From an uncultured Roseibium sp. (GTDB lineage Bacteria > Pseudomonadota > Alphaproteobacteria > Rhizobiales > Stappiaceae), in NCBI RefSeq assembly GCF_963669205.1, contig NZ_OY769915.1, forward strand, positions 1,710,001 through 1,774,000: a stretch of DNA of 64,000 nucleotides. Reading direction: 5' to 3'. Within the stretch, counting starts at the first letter, position 1; every line of letters starts with the position of its first letter. Positions 27,792 through 36,794 of this stretch are shown here, piece after piece. Below the pieces are notes generated by a model. That model did not search any database. It worked only from the letters and a program-made list of their open reading frames with translations, and was not told where the DNA came from. The position numbers were made by a program, and so were the translations under genes.

Positions 27792-28658
27792 TCAGCCCCG
27801 GCCTTTTTCATCACTGCCGATCAGCCGCCGCCGCAGGTATCCCGACAAGGCGTCGATCAGGTACACGGTGAAGATGATCAGGAAGATGATCGACCAGGCT
27901 TCCGGCCACCGGTAGGCGCTGATACGGTCGGCCAGCAGAAAGCCGATGCCACCGGCCCCGACGATGCCGAGAATCGTGCCTGAACGCGTATTGGATTCAA
28001 AATTGTAGAGAATCACCGACAGGATCACTGGAAGCGCCTGCGGCAGGACGGCAAAGCGGATTGTCTGCAAGGTGCCGCCACCGGAGGCCTTGACCCCGTC
28101 AACGGGTTTCTTCGAGGTGTTTTCGAGCGCTTCGGAGAACAGTTTTGAAAAGGTGCCGATTTCCGAAACGGCGATGGCCAGGATCCCGGCCAGCGGTCCG
28201 AGGCCGAAGGCCCGGATGAAGATCAGCGCGAGAATGATCTGCTCGACGGCCCGCAGGGCGTCGAAACCGCGGCGGGTACCCAGCCGCAGCCAGGAGATCG
28301 GCATGATGTTCTTCGCGCCCAGGAATGAAAGCGGAAAGGCGACAACGGCCCCGAGTAGGGTTCCCATGAACGCCATCGCGACCGTTTCGCCAAGTCCTTT
28401 GAAGACCTCGCGCCATTCCTCCCAGGTCTCCCAGACATGCGGGGGGAACATGAAGGAAAGGACGGTTCCGAAACGCGTGATGCCGTCCAGGATGCGGCCG
28501 GGTGCAAACCCGAAGTCCCACAGGCACCAGGCCGTCAGCAGCACAAAGGCCGTCCAGCCGGAGATCTGGATCATCTTCGCCTTCAAGGATGTCTGGAAAG
28601 CTCCGGGTACCAGATCCTGGGCTTCGGCGAGCCTCCTGGATGATCTGTCCATATTCAA
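27792..28658 (-). CDS. phnE: Phosphonate ABC permease
   Basis: 288 residues, about six membrane helices. EAA-type loop EALENTSKKPVDGVKASGGG and the PhnE hallmark NTRSGTILGIVGAGGIGFLL. It is the last gene of a minus-strand phnC-D-E-E operon, overlapping the preceding permease by 4 nt. Two different PhnE subunits form a heteromeric channel. Confidence 0.9.
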   Translation of the reverse strand: MNMDRSSRRLAEAQDLVPGAFQTSLKAKMIQISGWTAFVLLTAWCLWDFGFAPGRILDGITRFGTVLSFMFPPHVWETWEEWREVFKGLGETVAMAFMGTLLGAVVAFPLSFLGAKNIMPISWLRLGTRRGFDALRAVEQIILALIFIRAFGLGPLAGILAIAVSEIGTFSKLFSEALENTSKKPVDGVKASGGGTLQTIRFAVLPQALPVILSVILYNFESNTRSGTILGIVGAGGIGFLLADRISAYRWPEAWSIIFLIIFTVYLIDALSGYLRRRLIGSDEKGRG

Positions 28659-29569
28659 ACTCCCTTGCCCGTCAGCCCGATGATCCGGTGCCGGATCTTT
28701 TCGCTGATCATGTCGATGAGGATGACCGTCACGAAGATGATGATGAAGAGCGCGGACAGATCGGTGTATTCCTGTAGCGACATGGCGACCCGGATTTCCT
28801 GGCCGAGTCCGCCCGCACCAACGAACCCGATGATCGATGAAGAGCGAACGTTGATCTCGAACCGGAGCAGCGTGTAGCTGATGATATTCGGAACAACCTG
28901 CGGGACGATGCCGTAGCGGACCTGATCGAACCAGGAGCCACCGGACGCCTTGACGCCTTCAACCGCGCGCATGTCGGCATTCTCGTTGGCCTCGGAGTAA
29001 AGTTTCCCGAGAGCCCCGGTGGAGTGAAGGCCGATGGCAAGAACGCCCGCAAGGGGACCGACGCCAAAGCAGAAAACGAAGATCAGGGCCCAGACGAGTT
29101 CCGGCACCGTTCGCACGATCTCCAGGTAGCGGCGCGTCAGATTGAGAACGAGAGCATTGGGTGCCAGGTTCCTGGAGGCCGGAAAACTGAGCAGAAACGC
29201 ACCGACAACGCCCATGAGCGTCGCCAGATAGGCAATCAGGACCGTCTCGATCAGGAGTTCGAGCCAGACTTTCCAGCGCCAGAACCAGTTGGCGATATCC
29301 GCTCCGAGCGTATCCCAGCGGAGCACCGGAAGGGTCTTGTACAGGTACTCCCCGAGCCGGGGCAGACCCGCCCAGATCTTCCACATCGAGACCCTGTTAC
29401 CGTTCGGAAGGGTGACGTCAGTCATGTCGAAGAAGCCGCCGATCCACGCGGCGAAGAAGAAGCAGATGCCGAACAGGGTGGTCGAAATCAGGTTGATACG
29501 GAGCGCTGCCTTGCGCGTTGCGGCATATTCGATTTCGAACTGATCGATCGCTGCGGAATGAACTGTCAT
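28655..29569 (-). CDS. phnE: Phosphonate ABC permease
   Basis: 304 residues. One helix near the N-terminus and a cluster in the C-terminal two thirds. EANENADMRAVEGVKASGGS is the EAA loop and NVRSSSIIGFVGAGGLGQEI the PhnE hallmark. It lies 63 nt after phnD and overlaps the second permease. Pairs with it as the channel. Confidence 0.9.
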   Translation of the reverse strand: MTVHSAAIDQFEIEYAATRKAALRINLISTTLFGICFFFAAWIGGFFDMTDVTLPNGNRVSMWKIWAGLPRLGEYLYKTLPVLRWDTLGADIANWFWRWKVWLELLIETVLIAYLATLMGVVGAFLLSFPASRNLAPNALVLNLTRRYLEIVRTVPELVWALIFVFCFGVGPLAGVLAIGLHSTGALGKLYSEANENADMRAVEGVKASGGSWFDQVRYGIVPQVVPNIISYTLLRFEINVRSSSIIGFVGAGGLGQEIRVAMSLQEYTDLSALFIIIFVTVILIDMISEKIRHRIIGLTGKGV

Positions 29570-29632
29570 GGAGGGGTCTGCCGAACTGGAAAAAAGAGAG
29601 GTGCAAGCGCACCTCTCCGGTATTTTTGACGG

Positions 29633-30541
29633 TTAGCCGCGGCGCTGTTTCTTCAGCCAGTCACGCATGTCCACGATCCACTGGTACCGGTCGTGGTCGA
29701 CCTCGATCCAGCCTTGTTGCGTGGAGTCTTCGCCGCCTGTCATTTCGATGAAGGCAAGCGTGTCGTTTTCCGGAATGTCCATGACCGCCTTGCGCATGTC
29801 CTGGATCAGGCCTTCGGGAAGGTTGGCGCGGGCCGCCAGCGGGCCGGAGGTGATCTCGGGCGACTTCCAGATCATGCAGATCTCGCCTTCCTTGATCATG
29901 CCCTTCGTGACCATGCGCTGGGGAATGCCGTTGGTCTCATTGGTGATGTAGGTCGCTGCCGCGTCGTATTGCTTGTTTGCGACGCCCAGAACACCGGTCT
30001 CGTGCGCACCGGAAAACGGCGTCGCACCGAAATAGGTTTTCGGGTCGTAGCCTTCTTTGTTCAGGTTGAAGTAGGGGACGGCATAGCCGGACGTGGAATC
30101 GGGATCGGCGAACGCGAGTGTCTTGCCCTTCAGGTCGTCAAGCGACGTCAGGCCGCTGTCGCAACGGACCGCGATAACGGAGAAGTAGCCGGTGGAGCCG
30201 TCCTTCTGCAGGCGGGAAACGAGCGGAACGACGCCGCCATTCGTTTCCGTGTAGGCCGCCGCATAGGAAGAGGACCCGAAAAAGGCGAACTCGATCTGGT
30301 CGGCGGCAATCGCCTGGATGACGCCGTCATACGAACCTGCCGTGAAGATCTCGACCTCAACGCCGAGCTGGTTCTCCAGATATTTCTCGAACGGGGTATA
30401 GCGCGCGATCCGGTCTTTCTCGTTTTCACCGGAAAGAATGCCGAACTTGATGGTCTTGTATTGATCTTTCCAGCTCTCTGCCAGCGCCGGCGAGGTGGCA
30501 AGAACGACAGCTGAAACCGCTGCTGCGAAAATAGCCTTCAT
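29633..30541 (-). CDS. phnD: Phosphonate ABC substrate-binding protein
   Basis: 302 residues starting at the ATG with GGAG 6 nt upstream; longer starts would bury the signal peptide MKAIFAAAVSAVVLATSPALA. PhnD/PtxB signature segments: FGILSGENEKDRIARYTPFE, FFGSSSYAAA, GKTLAFADPDSTSGYAVP and GAHETGVLGVANKQYDAAAT. Binds phosphonates or phosphate analogues in the periplasm. Confidence 0.9.
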   Translation of the reverse strand: MKAIFAAAVSAVVLATSPALAESWKDQYKTIKFGILSGENEKDRIARYTPFEKYLENQLGVEVEIFTAGSYDGVIQAIAADQIEFAFFGSSSYAAAYTETNGGVVPLVSRLQKDGSTGYFSVIAVRCDSGLTSLDDLKGKTLAFADPDSTSGYAVPYFNLNKEGYDPKTYFGATPFSGAHETGVLGVANKQYDAAATYITNETNGIPQRMVTKGMIKEGEICMIWKSPEITSGPLAARANLPEGLIQDMRKAVMDIPENDTLAFIEMTGGEDSTQQGWIEVDHDRYQWIVDMRDWLKKQRRG

Positions 30542-30630
30542 CGTAGTCTCCATGTTCGCCGCAAGGGACGGCGGGTAGTGCGCGGACGCGGCCGCACGAG
30601 AGGCGCATGCCTGGAACCAGCACGCGCGGT

Positions 30631-31452
30631 TCACGCCCCGACAGCCTGCTTCGGCTGTCGCGGCGAAGTCGGGTGAAGAGAAGTGGAGGTGACGGCTTCA
30701 TCGATGTCGTCTCCGAGGCCTTCCGTGCCGTAGATGGCGCGCACCTTGTCGGTGGTCAGATCAGCTGGGACGCCATCGAAATGAACCTTGCCCGCTTTCA
30801 TCGCGACGATACGGTCGCAATAGGCGCGCGCGGTATCCAGTGTGTGGAGATTGACAAGAACCGTCAGGCCGTCGTCCTTGTTGATCTGCCTGAGAGCGTC
30901 CATCACGCGGCTTGCATTTGCCGGGTCCAGCGAGGCGATCGGTTCGTCCGCAAGCATGATGCGCGGGTTCTGCACCAGGGCCTTGGCGATTGCGACGCGC
31001 TGCTGCTGACCGCCGGACAGCGTGCCCGCCCGCTGAAGCGCCTGTGGCACGAGGTCAAGCCGGTCAAGGGCGTGAATGGCAAGGGCCCTGTCTTCGTCGG
31101 TGAAGGACTTCAGCATCGAGCGCGCGAACCCGGTATGGGCAATCCGCCCGACCATGACGTTGGTCAGCACATCCATGCGTTCGACAAGATTGAACTGCTG
31201 AAAAATCATCGCGCAGGACGCCCGCCAGAGCCGCAGATCCCGGCCCTTCAGGGCGGTGACGTTCTGGCCATCATTGACGATTGTGCCTTGGCTGGGATCC
31301 GCGAGGCGGTTGACCATGCGAAGCAATGTGGATTTGCCGGCACCGGACCGGCCGATCACGCCGACCATCTGCCCCCTGGGGATCGCCAGTGAAACACTGT
31401 CGACCGCTACCAAGTCCCCGAATACTTTTGATAATTGTTCAATGATCAGCAT
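30631..31452 (-). CDS. phnC: Phosphonate ABC ATPase
   Basis: 273 residues from the ATG with GGAGG upstream. Walker A GRSGAGKST, Q-loop IFQQFNLVERMDVLTNVMVG (PhnC-typical), signature LSGGQQQRVAIAKAL, Walker B IMLADEPIASLD. First gene of the minus-strand operon, divergent from a second phosphonate-type transporter. Confidence 0.92.
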   Translation of the reverse strand: MLIIEQLSKVFGDLVAVDSVSLAIPRGQMVGVIGRSGAGKSTLLRMVNRLADPSQGTIVNDGQNVTALKGRDLRLWRASCAMIFQQFNLVERMDVLTNVMVGRIAHTGFARSMLKSFTDEDRALAIHALDRLDLVPQALQRAGTLSGGQQQRVAIAKALVQNPRIMLADEPIASLDPANASRVMDALRQINKDDGLTVLVNLHTLDTARAYCDRIVAMKAGKVHFDGVPADLTTDKVRAIYGTEGLGDDIDEAVTSTSLHPTSPRQPKQAVGA

Positions 31453-31751
31453 GGCGCCCTCCGCGAAACGTGGACGCACCTAGCAGAGTTCTGCGGTTTG
31501 CAGATGTCTATACGATTATACTTTTATGATTTTTTGTGACGAAGCTACGCATTTTATTTGCCAGGAAATAAATAAGTATAAGATTTAGAAAATGAAGTAG
31601 AAAAAATCTGTAGATATGATGCATTTACTCCAAGAATTTTTGAAGTAAATTTCGTAAATTTTACACATTTCTTTCACATTCGAAGCCCGTGGCCTCGCTA
31701 GGCTCGCCCCGCTTTGCCGGTGATGTCTCGGCTTCTTGGGGAGTTCCAAAA
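31453..31751. other. AT-rich divergent promoter region of two phosphonate-type importers
   Basis: 299 nt without a gene, strongly AT-rich between ~31500 and 31680. It holds a PHO-box-like direct repeat near the plus-strand operon. No clear PHO box was seen for the minus-strand operon. Confidence 0.6.
31660..31677 (+). promoter_or_regulatory. PHO-box-like direct repeat
   Basis: TTTACAC-ATTT-CTTTCAC: two 7-mers with the 4-nt spacer of PhoB boxes. The second matches CTGTCAC at 6 of 7 positions and the first at 4 of 7. It is 75 nt upstream of the second phnD-like ATG. Confidence 0.5.
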
Positions 31752-32624
31752 ATGCGTTTCTTGAAATCTGCCGCGCTCGCGGCCGCTGCGCTCGCGCTTT
31801 CACTTTCATCCACCCTGGCCGACACGTACAGACTGGCCGTCACGGATGTGGAGGGACTGGAGCGACTGCAGCTTGAATGGGGGCCCTTCAAGGAGGCTCT
31901 TGAGAATGCGACCGACCACACATTCGAGTTTTTCCCGGTTACCAGCCGTACGGCAGCTGCGGAAGCGCTGCGCGCGAAAAAGGTCGACTTCGTTGTCACC
32001 GGGCCGGCGGAATACATCGTCATCAACAAGCTGACCGACGCCACGCCGCTAATCGGCCTTGGCCGTCCGGACTATTTTTGCGCAATCGTGGTTCGCGCTG
32101 ACAGCGGCATCACCCGCCCGGCCGATCTGAAAGGCAAGAAAGTTGCCTTCGGTGATGTCGGGTCCACGTCCAACATGCTCTGCCCGATGCAGCTCATGGC
32201 CGACTACGGTGTTGATCCCGTCAAGGATGTCAACAAGCTTCACACGTCCCGCAACATTGCGCATGAGGCGTTGAAGAAGGGCGATATCGACGGCATGGGC
32301 ACCAATCACAATTCGTGGACAAGGGTCCGCAACAAGGACGAGAGCGTGCCCAACGGTTTCTTCCGTGTGATTGCGCGGTCCGGCGATCTGCCGAACGACA
32401 TGCTCATGGTCGCCTCGCATGTCGACGCGGCCGCGGCCGACGGTGTGCGCACGGCGATCCTGGATAACAAGGACGCCATCATCACTGCGATCCTGCAACA
32501 CGAGGAAAACGACAAGTACGGCGGCATGGATCTCGTTGCCATCGAAGACGGTGCCTACGACCTTGTTCGGTCGATGTACACCACCGCCGGTTTCCCGCAA
32601 TACGACAAGTTTATCGGTGAATGA
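31752..32624 (+). CDS. Second PhnD/PtxB-like phosphonate or phosphite binding protein
   Basis: 290 residues from the ATG that exposes signal peptide MRFLKSAALAAAALALSLSSTLA. Phosphonate-binding-like segments: RAKKVDFVVTGPAEYIVI, GRPDYFCAIVVRADSGI and GKKVAFGDVGSTSNMLCPM. It diverges clearly from the PhnD at 29.6 kb, so it likely has another ligand (phosphite, methylphosphonate or other). It overlaps the ATPase gene. Confidence 0.82.
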   Translation: MRFLKSAALAAAALALSLSSTLADTYRLAVTDVEGLERLQLEWGPFKEALENATDHTFEFFPVTSRTAAAEALRAKKVDFVVTGPAEYIVINKLTDATPLIGLGRPDYFCAIVVRADSGITRPADLKGKKVAFGDVGSTSNMLCPMQLMADYGVDPVKDVNKLHTSRNIAHEALKKGDIDGMGTNHNSWTRVRNKDESVPNGFFRVIARSGDLPNDMLMVASHVDAAAADGVRTAILDNKDAIITAILQHEENDKYGGMDLVAIEDGAYDLVRSMYTTAGFPQYDKFIGE

Positions 32625-33439
32625 TGGCGCAAGCCCAACATCAGATCGCCGGCGCTACAGCGCCGGCGGCACTCCCTGCAGTTTTTGCCGAAAACAGCCG
32701 CAGCGACCTGTCGGTTCATGGTCTTTGCAAGTCGTTCGGCAAGGACAAGGAAGTTCTGCGCGGCGTCTCCTTCTCGGTGCGCAACCGGGAAGCCGTGGCC
32801 TTGATCGGCTCCAACGGAGCGGGAAAGTCGACGGCGCTTCGCTGCGCCCTGCGCCTGATTGAACCGGAACACGGATCAGTGCAGCTGTTTGGCACTGATG
32901 TCTCGTCCCTGCGCCTGAGCAGATTGCGCATGATCCGCGCCGAGGTCGGTTTCGTTTTTCAAAAGCACAATCTCGTGCCACGCGTCTCGGCGCTGACCAA
33001 CGTGATCCACGGTAGTCTCGGCCGTTCCGGCGGGATCCGCGGATGGTCGCAGGTGTTCGCCCCCGCCGAACGCCGCGAAAGGGCGATGGACTGTCTGGAA
33101 CGTGTCGGCCTTGCGGACAAGGCCCTGCAGCGCGCGGACCAGTTGTCCGGTGGCCAGTCGCAGCGTGTCGCCATCGCAAGGGCGCTGATGCAGGAACCCA
33201 AGATGGTGGTTGCGGATGAACCTGTCGCGAGCCTCGATCCAGTCGCTGGACACGAGGTCATGGAACTGTTCCTCCAGCTCACGCGCGAACAGGGCATCAC
33301 CCTGCTGTTCACCTCGCATAATGTCGAACAGGCGTTGAGCTACTCCGACCGGGTACTTGCAATCAGGCGCGGCGAGATTGTCCTTGATGCGGCAAGCAGC
33401 ACGCTTTCACCAACCGATCTGGGCCGGCACTATGGCTGA
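32621..33439 (+). CDS. Second PhnC/PtxA-like ABC ATPase
   Basis: 272 residues with a ~28-residue N-terminal extension before the ATPase fold. Walker A GSNGAGKST, Q-loop VFQKHNLVPRVSALTNVIHG, signature LSGGQSQRVAIARAL, Walker B MVVADEPVASLD. Two in-frame ATGs (32621, 32624); the first overlaps the upstream stop. Works with the flanking binding protein and permease. Confidence 0.88.
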   Translation: MMAQAQHQIAGATAPAALPAVFAENSRSDLSVHGLCKSFGKDKEVLRGVSFSVRNREAVALIGSNGAGKSTALRCALRLIEPEHGSVQLFGTDVSSLRLSRLRMIRAEVGFVFQKHNLVPRVSALTNVIHGSLGRSGGIRGWSQVFAPAERRERAMDCLERVGLADKALQRADQLSGGQSQRVAIARALMQEPKMVVADEPVASLDPVAGHEVMELFLQLTREQGITLLFTSHNVEQALSYSDRVLAIRRGEIVLDAASSTLSPTDLGRHYG

Positions 33440-34265
33440 CACCGACTACAAGACGGAACGCCGTCTACCAGGCCGTTTCGAGCGCCCGGGCGCGTTCCAG
33501 TTCACGGTCTATGTGGCGATCGCAGCCTTCGTCATCTGGTCGTTTCAGGGGGCAGGCTTCTCGCTTTCAGCCCTTTTGTCGGGTGGTCCGGCAATGGCCG
33601 ACTTTCTGTCGCGGGCCTGGCCGCCCTCCGCAGAACGGTTGCCGCAGCTGTCGCTCGCCCTTCTTGAAACTTTCCAGATGGCGCTAGCCGGAACCATTAT
33701 CGGGATCATTGTCAGCCTGCCGCTCGCAGTCCTCGCCGCCAGGGGACTGGCGCGGCAAACGATTGTTTCCCGGTTTTTCTATACCTCGTCGCGATTGCTC
33801 ATCGCGCTGTTTCGAACGGTTCCCGATCTCGTCTGGGCGTTGGTTTTCGTGATTACGGTGGGCCTCGGCCCCTTCGCGGGAACCCTTGCCATTGCCGTAG
33901 ACACGATCGGCTTCTGCGGACGCTTCTTCGCCGAATCCATGGAAGATGTCGAAAAGGGTCCGAGCGAGGCGCTGACCGCAGCCGGTGCCGGCAAGGTCGA
34001 CACGATCTTCTGCGCGGTCGTTCCCGCCGCGATGCCGACTTTCATCACGACATCTCTCTTTGCCCTTGAAAAGGCAACCCGCTCTTCGGTCGTCCTCGGC
34101 CTGGTCGGGGCAGGGGGGATCGGCATCGAACTCAAGGTCGCAATGGATTTCTTCGATTACCAGCTCGCCATGACGATCATCCTGATGATCTTCGTCCTGG
34201 TGCTCTTTGTCGAACGTCTGGGCAACATCGCCCGCAACAAGATACTGGAAGGATCGCCCCGATGA
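33432..34265 (+). CDS. Second PhnE/PtxC-like ABC permease
   Basis: 277 residues, about six membrane helices. EAA loop AESMEDVEKGPSEALTAAGAG and hallmark ATRSSVVLGLVGAGGIGIEL. Overlaps the ATPase gene by 8 nt and the methyltransferase by 4 nt. Only one permease is encoded, so the channel is presumably a homodimer, unlike the PhnE pair of the other operon. Confidence 0.88.
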   Translation: MADTDYKTERRLPGRFERPGAFQFTVYVAIAAFVIWSFQGAGFSLSALLSGGPAMADFLSRAWPPSAERLPQLSLALLETFQMALAGTIIGIIVSLPLAVLAARGLARQTIVSRFFYTSSRLLIALFRTVPDLVWALVFVITVGLGPFAGTLAIAVDTIGFCGRFFAESMEDVEKGPSEALTAAGAGKVDTIFCAVVPAAMPTFITTSLFALEKATRSSVVLGLVGAGGIGIELKVAMDFFDYQLAMTIILMIFVLVLFVERLGNIARNKILEGSPR

Positions 34266-34936
34266 GCGTCACGCAACCAATGGAAAAAACCGACACCGCG
34301 CACCTGGCATGGGATAAGCGCTGGCAGACCGAAGAGGGGCGCGCTGACTGGCTGCAACCTGCCGAAGACGTCTCCGCTCTGATCGGTAAGCTTGCCCCAA
34401 AGGGGCAGATCAAGGCCCTGGACCTGGGCTGTGGCGTCGGACGTCACGCACTGGCCTTTGCAAGGGCCGGTTTCGACACCCATGCCATGGATCTGTCCGA
34501 GGCCGGTCTTCAGGAGCTGCAGGAAAGCGCACGGGGCGAGGATCTCAGGATCGCAACACATCTCGCGTCGATGACCGAGTTGCCGTTCGAGGACGGTGTC
34601 TTCGACTATGTCCTGTCCTTCAACGTCATCTATCACGGCGACCCGGAGATTGTCCGCAAGTGTGTGTCTGAAATCGCCCGTGTTCTGAAACCGGGCGGGC
34701 TCTATCAGGGCACGATGCTGTCCAAGAGGAACGCCAACTTCGGCATCGGCACCGAAGTTGCGCCCGACACCTGGGTACGGGAAGGCGACGATGACAAGGA
34801 TCACCCCCACTACTATTGCAGCGCAGGCGAACTCGTTGACCTCTTCGGCCGGTTCGAACTGAGCTACCTCGAAGACAAGTTGCACAGCAAGCCGGGATCG
34901 TGGCACTGGCATCTGATCGCCGAACTGAACGGATAG
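34262..34936 (+). CDS. SAM-dependent methyltransferase (TehB-like) in the second phosphonate operon
   Basis: 224 residues. Motif I is ALDLGCGVGRHALAFARAGF, followed by MDLSEAGL, LPFEDGVFDYVLSFNVIYHG and ARVLKPGGLYQGTML. The fold resembles TehB/thiol-type class I methyltransferases. Its 4-nt overlap with the permease links it to the substrate of that importer; S-, P- or As-methylation is possible. Substrate unknown. Confidence 0.78.
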   Translation: MSVTQPMEKTDTAHLAWDKRWQTEEGRADWLQPAEDVSALIGKLAPKGQIKALDLGCGVGRHALAFARAGFDTHAMDLSEAGLQELQESARGEDLRIATHLASMTELPFEDGVFDYVLSFNVIYHGDPEIVRKCVSEIARVLKPGGLYQGTMLSKRNANFGIGTEVAPDTWVREGDDDKDHPHYYCSAGELVDLFGRFELSYLEDKLHSKPGSWHWHLIAELNG

Positions 34937-35351
34937 CGGTCCGGCTACCGCTTTGCTTCAGCCGGAACGACAAGCTCATTGACGGCGGACCGCCTCTTGG
35001 ACCATTCCCGGGTTAAACCCATTGCTGTCCGGTTCAGAAAGTACTGTCGAACTTATGTCGTTGAGAAAGCAACATAGTTCCGTGCAGCGCCAAATCGGGA
35101 TACGGAATTGTTCCCCCGATTTGTCGTCCCGGTTTGCCGTGCAAGCGGCAAGACCGGGACCCAGTACCCATTGTGGCCGGAGACTGAAACAAGACGGAAA
35201 ATCCGGTGGTTACTGGGTTCCGGCCTTCCGCTGCGCTTCAGCCGGAATGACAAGTTCATAGGCTGGGATCGACTCGCTCAATCAAGTCCGAGTTAAACCG
35301 GACAGCAGTGGGTTAAACCGGACAGTAGGGGGAGCGCAGGATGCCGTTCAG
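34937..35351. repeat. Repeat element with inverted ends and an internal REP-like palindrome
   Basis: No gene. GGTTAAACCCATTGCTGTCC (35011-35030) matches, inverted and with two mismatches, the end near 35300-35320. GTTAAACCGGACAG occurs twice in tandem (35292-35305 and 35312-35325, period 20). Inside, 35122-35170 and 35213-35255 are imperfect inverted arms around GACCGGGACCCAGTAC and GGTTACTGGGTTCCGG. CTTCAGCCGGAA(C/T)GACAAG(C/T)TCAT occurs at ~34957-34981 and again at ~35234-35259. This looks like a palindromic repeat or MITE-type remnant. Confidence 0.6.
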
Positions 35352-36752
35352 TTACCGCGCCAGAACCTTGCGCGATTTCTCCAGCGCCCGGGCGGCTTCG
35401 TCCGTCCGGCCCATCGTTTCAAGGATGCTGCCGTAGTTCTTCCAGGTCCAGCTGGAATGCACCTTGTCGCCCAGCCTGTCGGCAAAAAGCGCCCGTGCCT
35501 TCAGAGCGTCGTGGCTGGCCTTGGCCGCGTCCAGCATGATCATCATGAAGACGTCGCGTTGCGCGGCGCTGCCGCCGATCCGGTTGAGGCTGTAGCGCAC
35601 GGGTTCCATGCGGGCAACGGCGGTGGCGAAATCGCCATCGCGCGCGCGCTGCAAGCCTTCGGCAATCGCCAGCCCGACATCGGCGCAGATGCGTGCCTGT
35701 GTCCCGTCGAGGCCGGACCATTCCCGCAAGCCGTCCTGCAGCTGCCGTGCCGCAGCCCTGTCGCCATTGGCCACCAGGGCCATGAGATAATGCAGGGAGA
35801 CAAAGATCAGATCCTTGTCGCCGAGGTGTTTCTGCGCCACCGAAGCCAGGTCGCGCCACCGGTCGCCGACATCGATCCCGAACATCTCCAGCCGCCAGAG
35901 CAGCGACGAACAGTTGCAGATATCGAGATAGAAATCCGATTCAATGTCCGAGGCGACCTGCTCGTCATAAATTTTCAGGACAAGGTCGAATTCGCCGCGC
36001 TCCAGGTGATACAGGCATTTGTGCCAGTAAAGGTGAAAGCGGAAATTGTTGACGGTCGACCAGTCCTTCTCGAGGCCCGCGACCCATGCGATCCCCTCTT
36101 CGTGGCGCTCCGTCATCTCAAGAACGTGTGCAATCGAGTGCACCGACCAGGCGTCCTGCGGATTGCGGGCCACCGCCGCGCGTCCGTAATCTTCGGCCTT
36201 CGCGTATTCGCCGGACTCCTCGAGTCCGAAGGCATACATGCCCAAAAGAAAGCCGTAGTCCGGATGATCCTCGGACCAGAGCGGCAGCACCCGAGCCAGG
36301 GAATCACGCATCTGCCTGCCGTTGCCGGAATAAAAATGTGTGAAATGGGCCAGCCTCAGCGCCAATCCGTCGGTCGGATGCTGAAGCAGGATGTCTTCCC
36401 AGATGCGCGTGGTCTTCTCCAGGTCGCCGTCGCACCAGGCGGAGAGTGCCGCGGCATGCTGTTTCTCGCGCTCGTTCGCACTGATCGCCGCGAGGTGTTC
36501 GTTGAGGTTCTCGGAGACACTCGCGGCGCGTGCGGAATGGTTGGAGCTGCCCATGAGCTTGGCGAAATAACCCTTTGCGCAAAGGGCCATCGGCATGTCC
36601 GGATCGTTTTCCAGAAGACCTTTCAGGATCGCTCCGGTCTCCCGCCGGAATCCCAAATAGGCGGAGGTGAGCTTCGAAAACTCCAGGGCGCTTTCGGACG
36701 AACTTGCGGTGTAGCTCAGATCGTTCGCGTCACTATAGCTGCTCAGTCCCAT
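35352..36752 (-). CDS. TPR protein of the TTC38 type
   Basis: 466 residues without a signal peptide. Helical TPR-like repeats along the length; DAWSVHSIAHVLEMTERHEE and NNFRFHLYWHKCLYHLERGE match the conserved core I recall for the TTC38 family, found in animals and many proteobacteria. Function unknown, probably protein binding. It lies 42 nt downstream of the acyl-CoA dehydrogenase gene on the same strand, so the two may be co-transcribed. Confidence 0.8.
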   Translation of the reverse strand: MGLSSYSDANDLSYTASSSESALEFSKLTSAYLGFRRETGAILKGLLENDPDMPMALCAKGYFAKLMGSSNHSARAASVSENLNEHLAAISANEREKQHAAALSAWCDGDLEKTTRIWEDILLQHPTDGLALRLAHFTHFYSGNGRQMRDSLARVLPLWSEDHPDYGFLLGMYAFGLEESGEYAKAEDYGRAAVARNPQDAWSVHSIAHVLEMTERHEEGIAWVAGLEKDWSTVNNFRFHLYWHKCLYHLERGEFDLVLKIYDEQVASDIESDFYLDICNCSSLLWRLEMFGIDVGDRWRDLASVAQKHLGDKDLIFVSLHYLMALVANGDRAAARQLQDGLREWSGLDGTQARICADVGLAIAEGLQRARDGDFATAVARMEPVRYSLNRIGGSAAQRDVFMMIMLDAAKASHDALKARALFADRLGDKVHSSWTWKNYGSILETMGRTDEAARALEKSRKVLAR

Positions 36753-36794
36753 GCCGATCGGCCTCCCGGTCGCCGGAACCTTGCGTGCTGTTGC

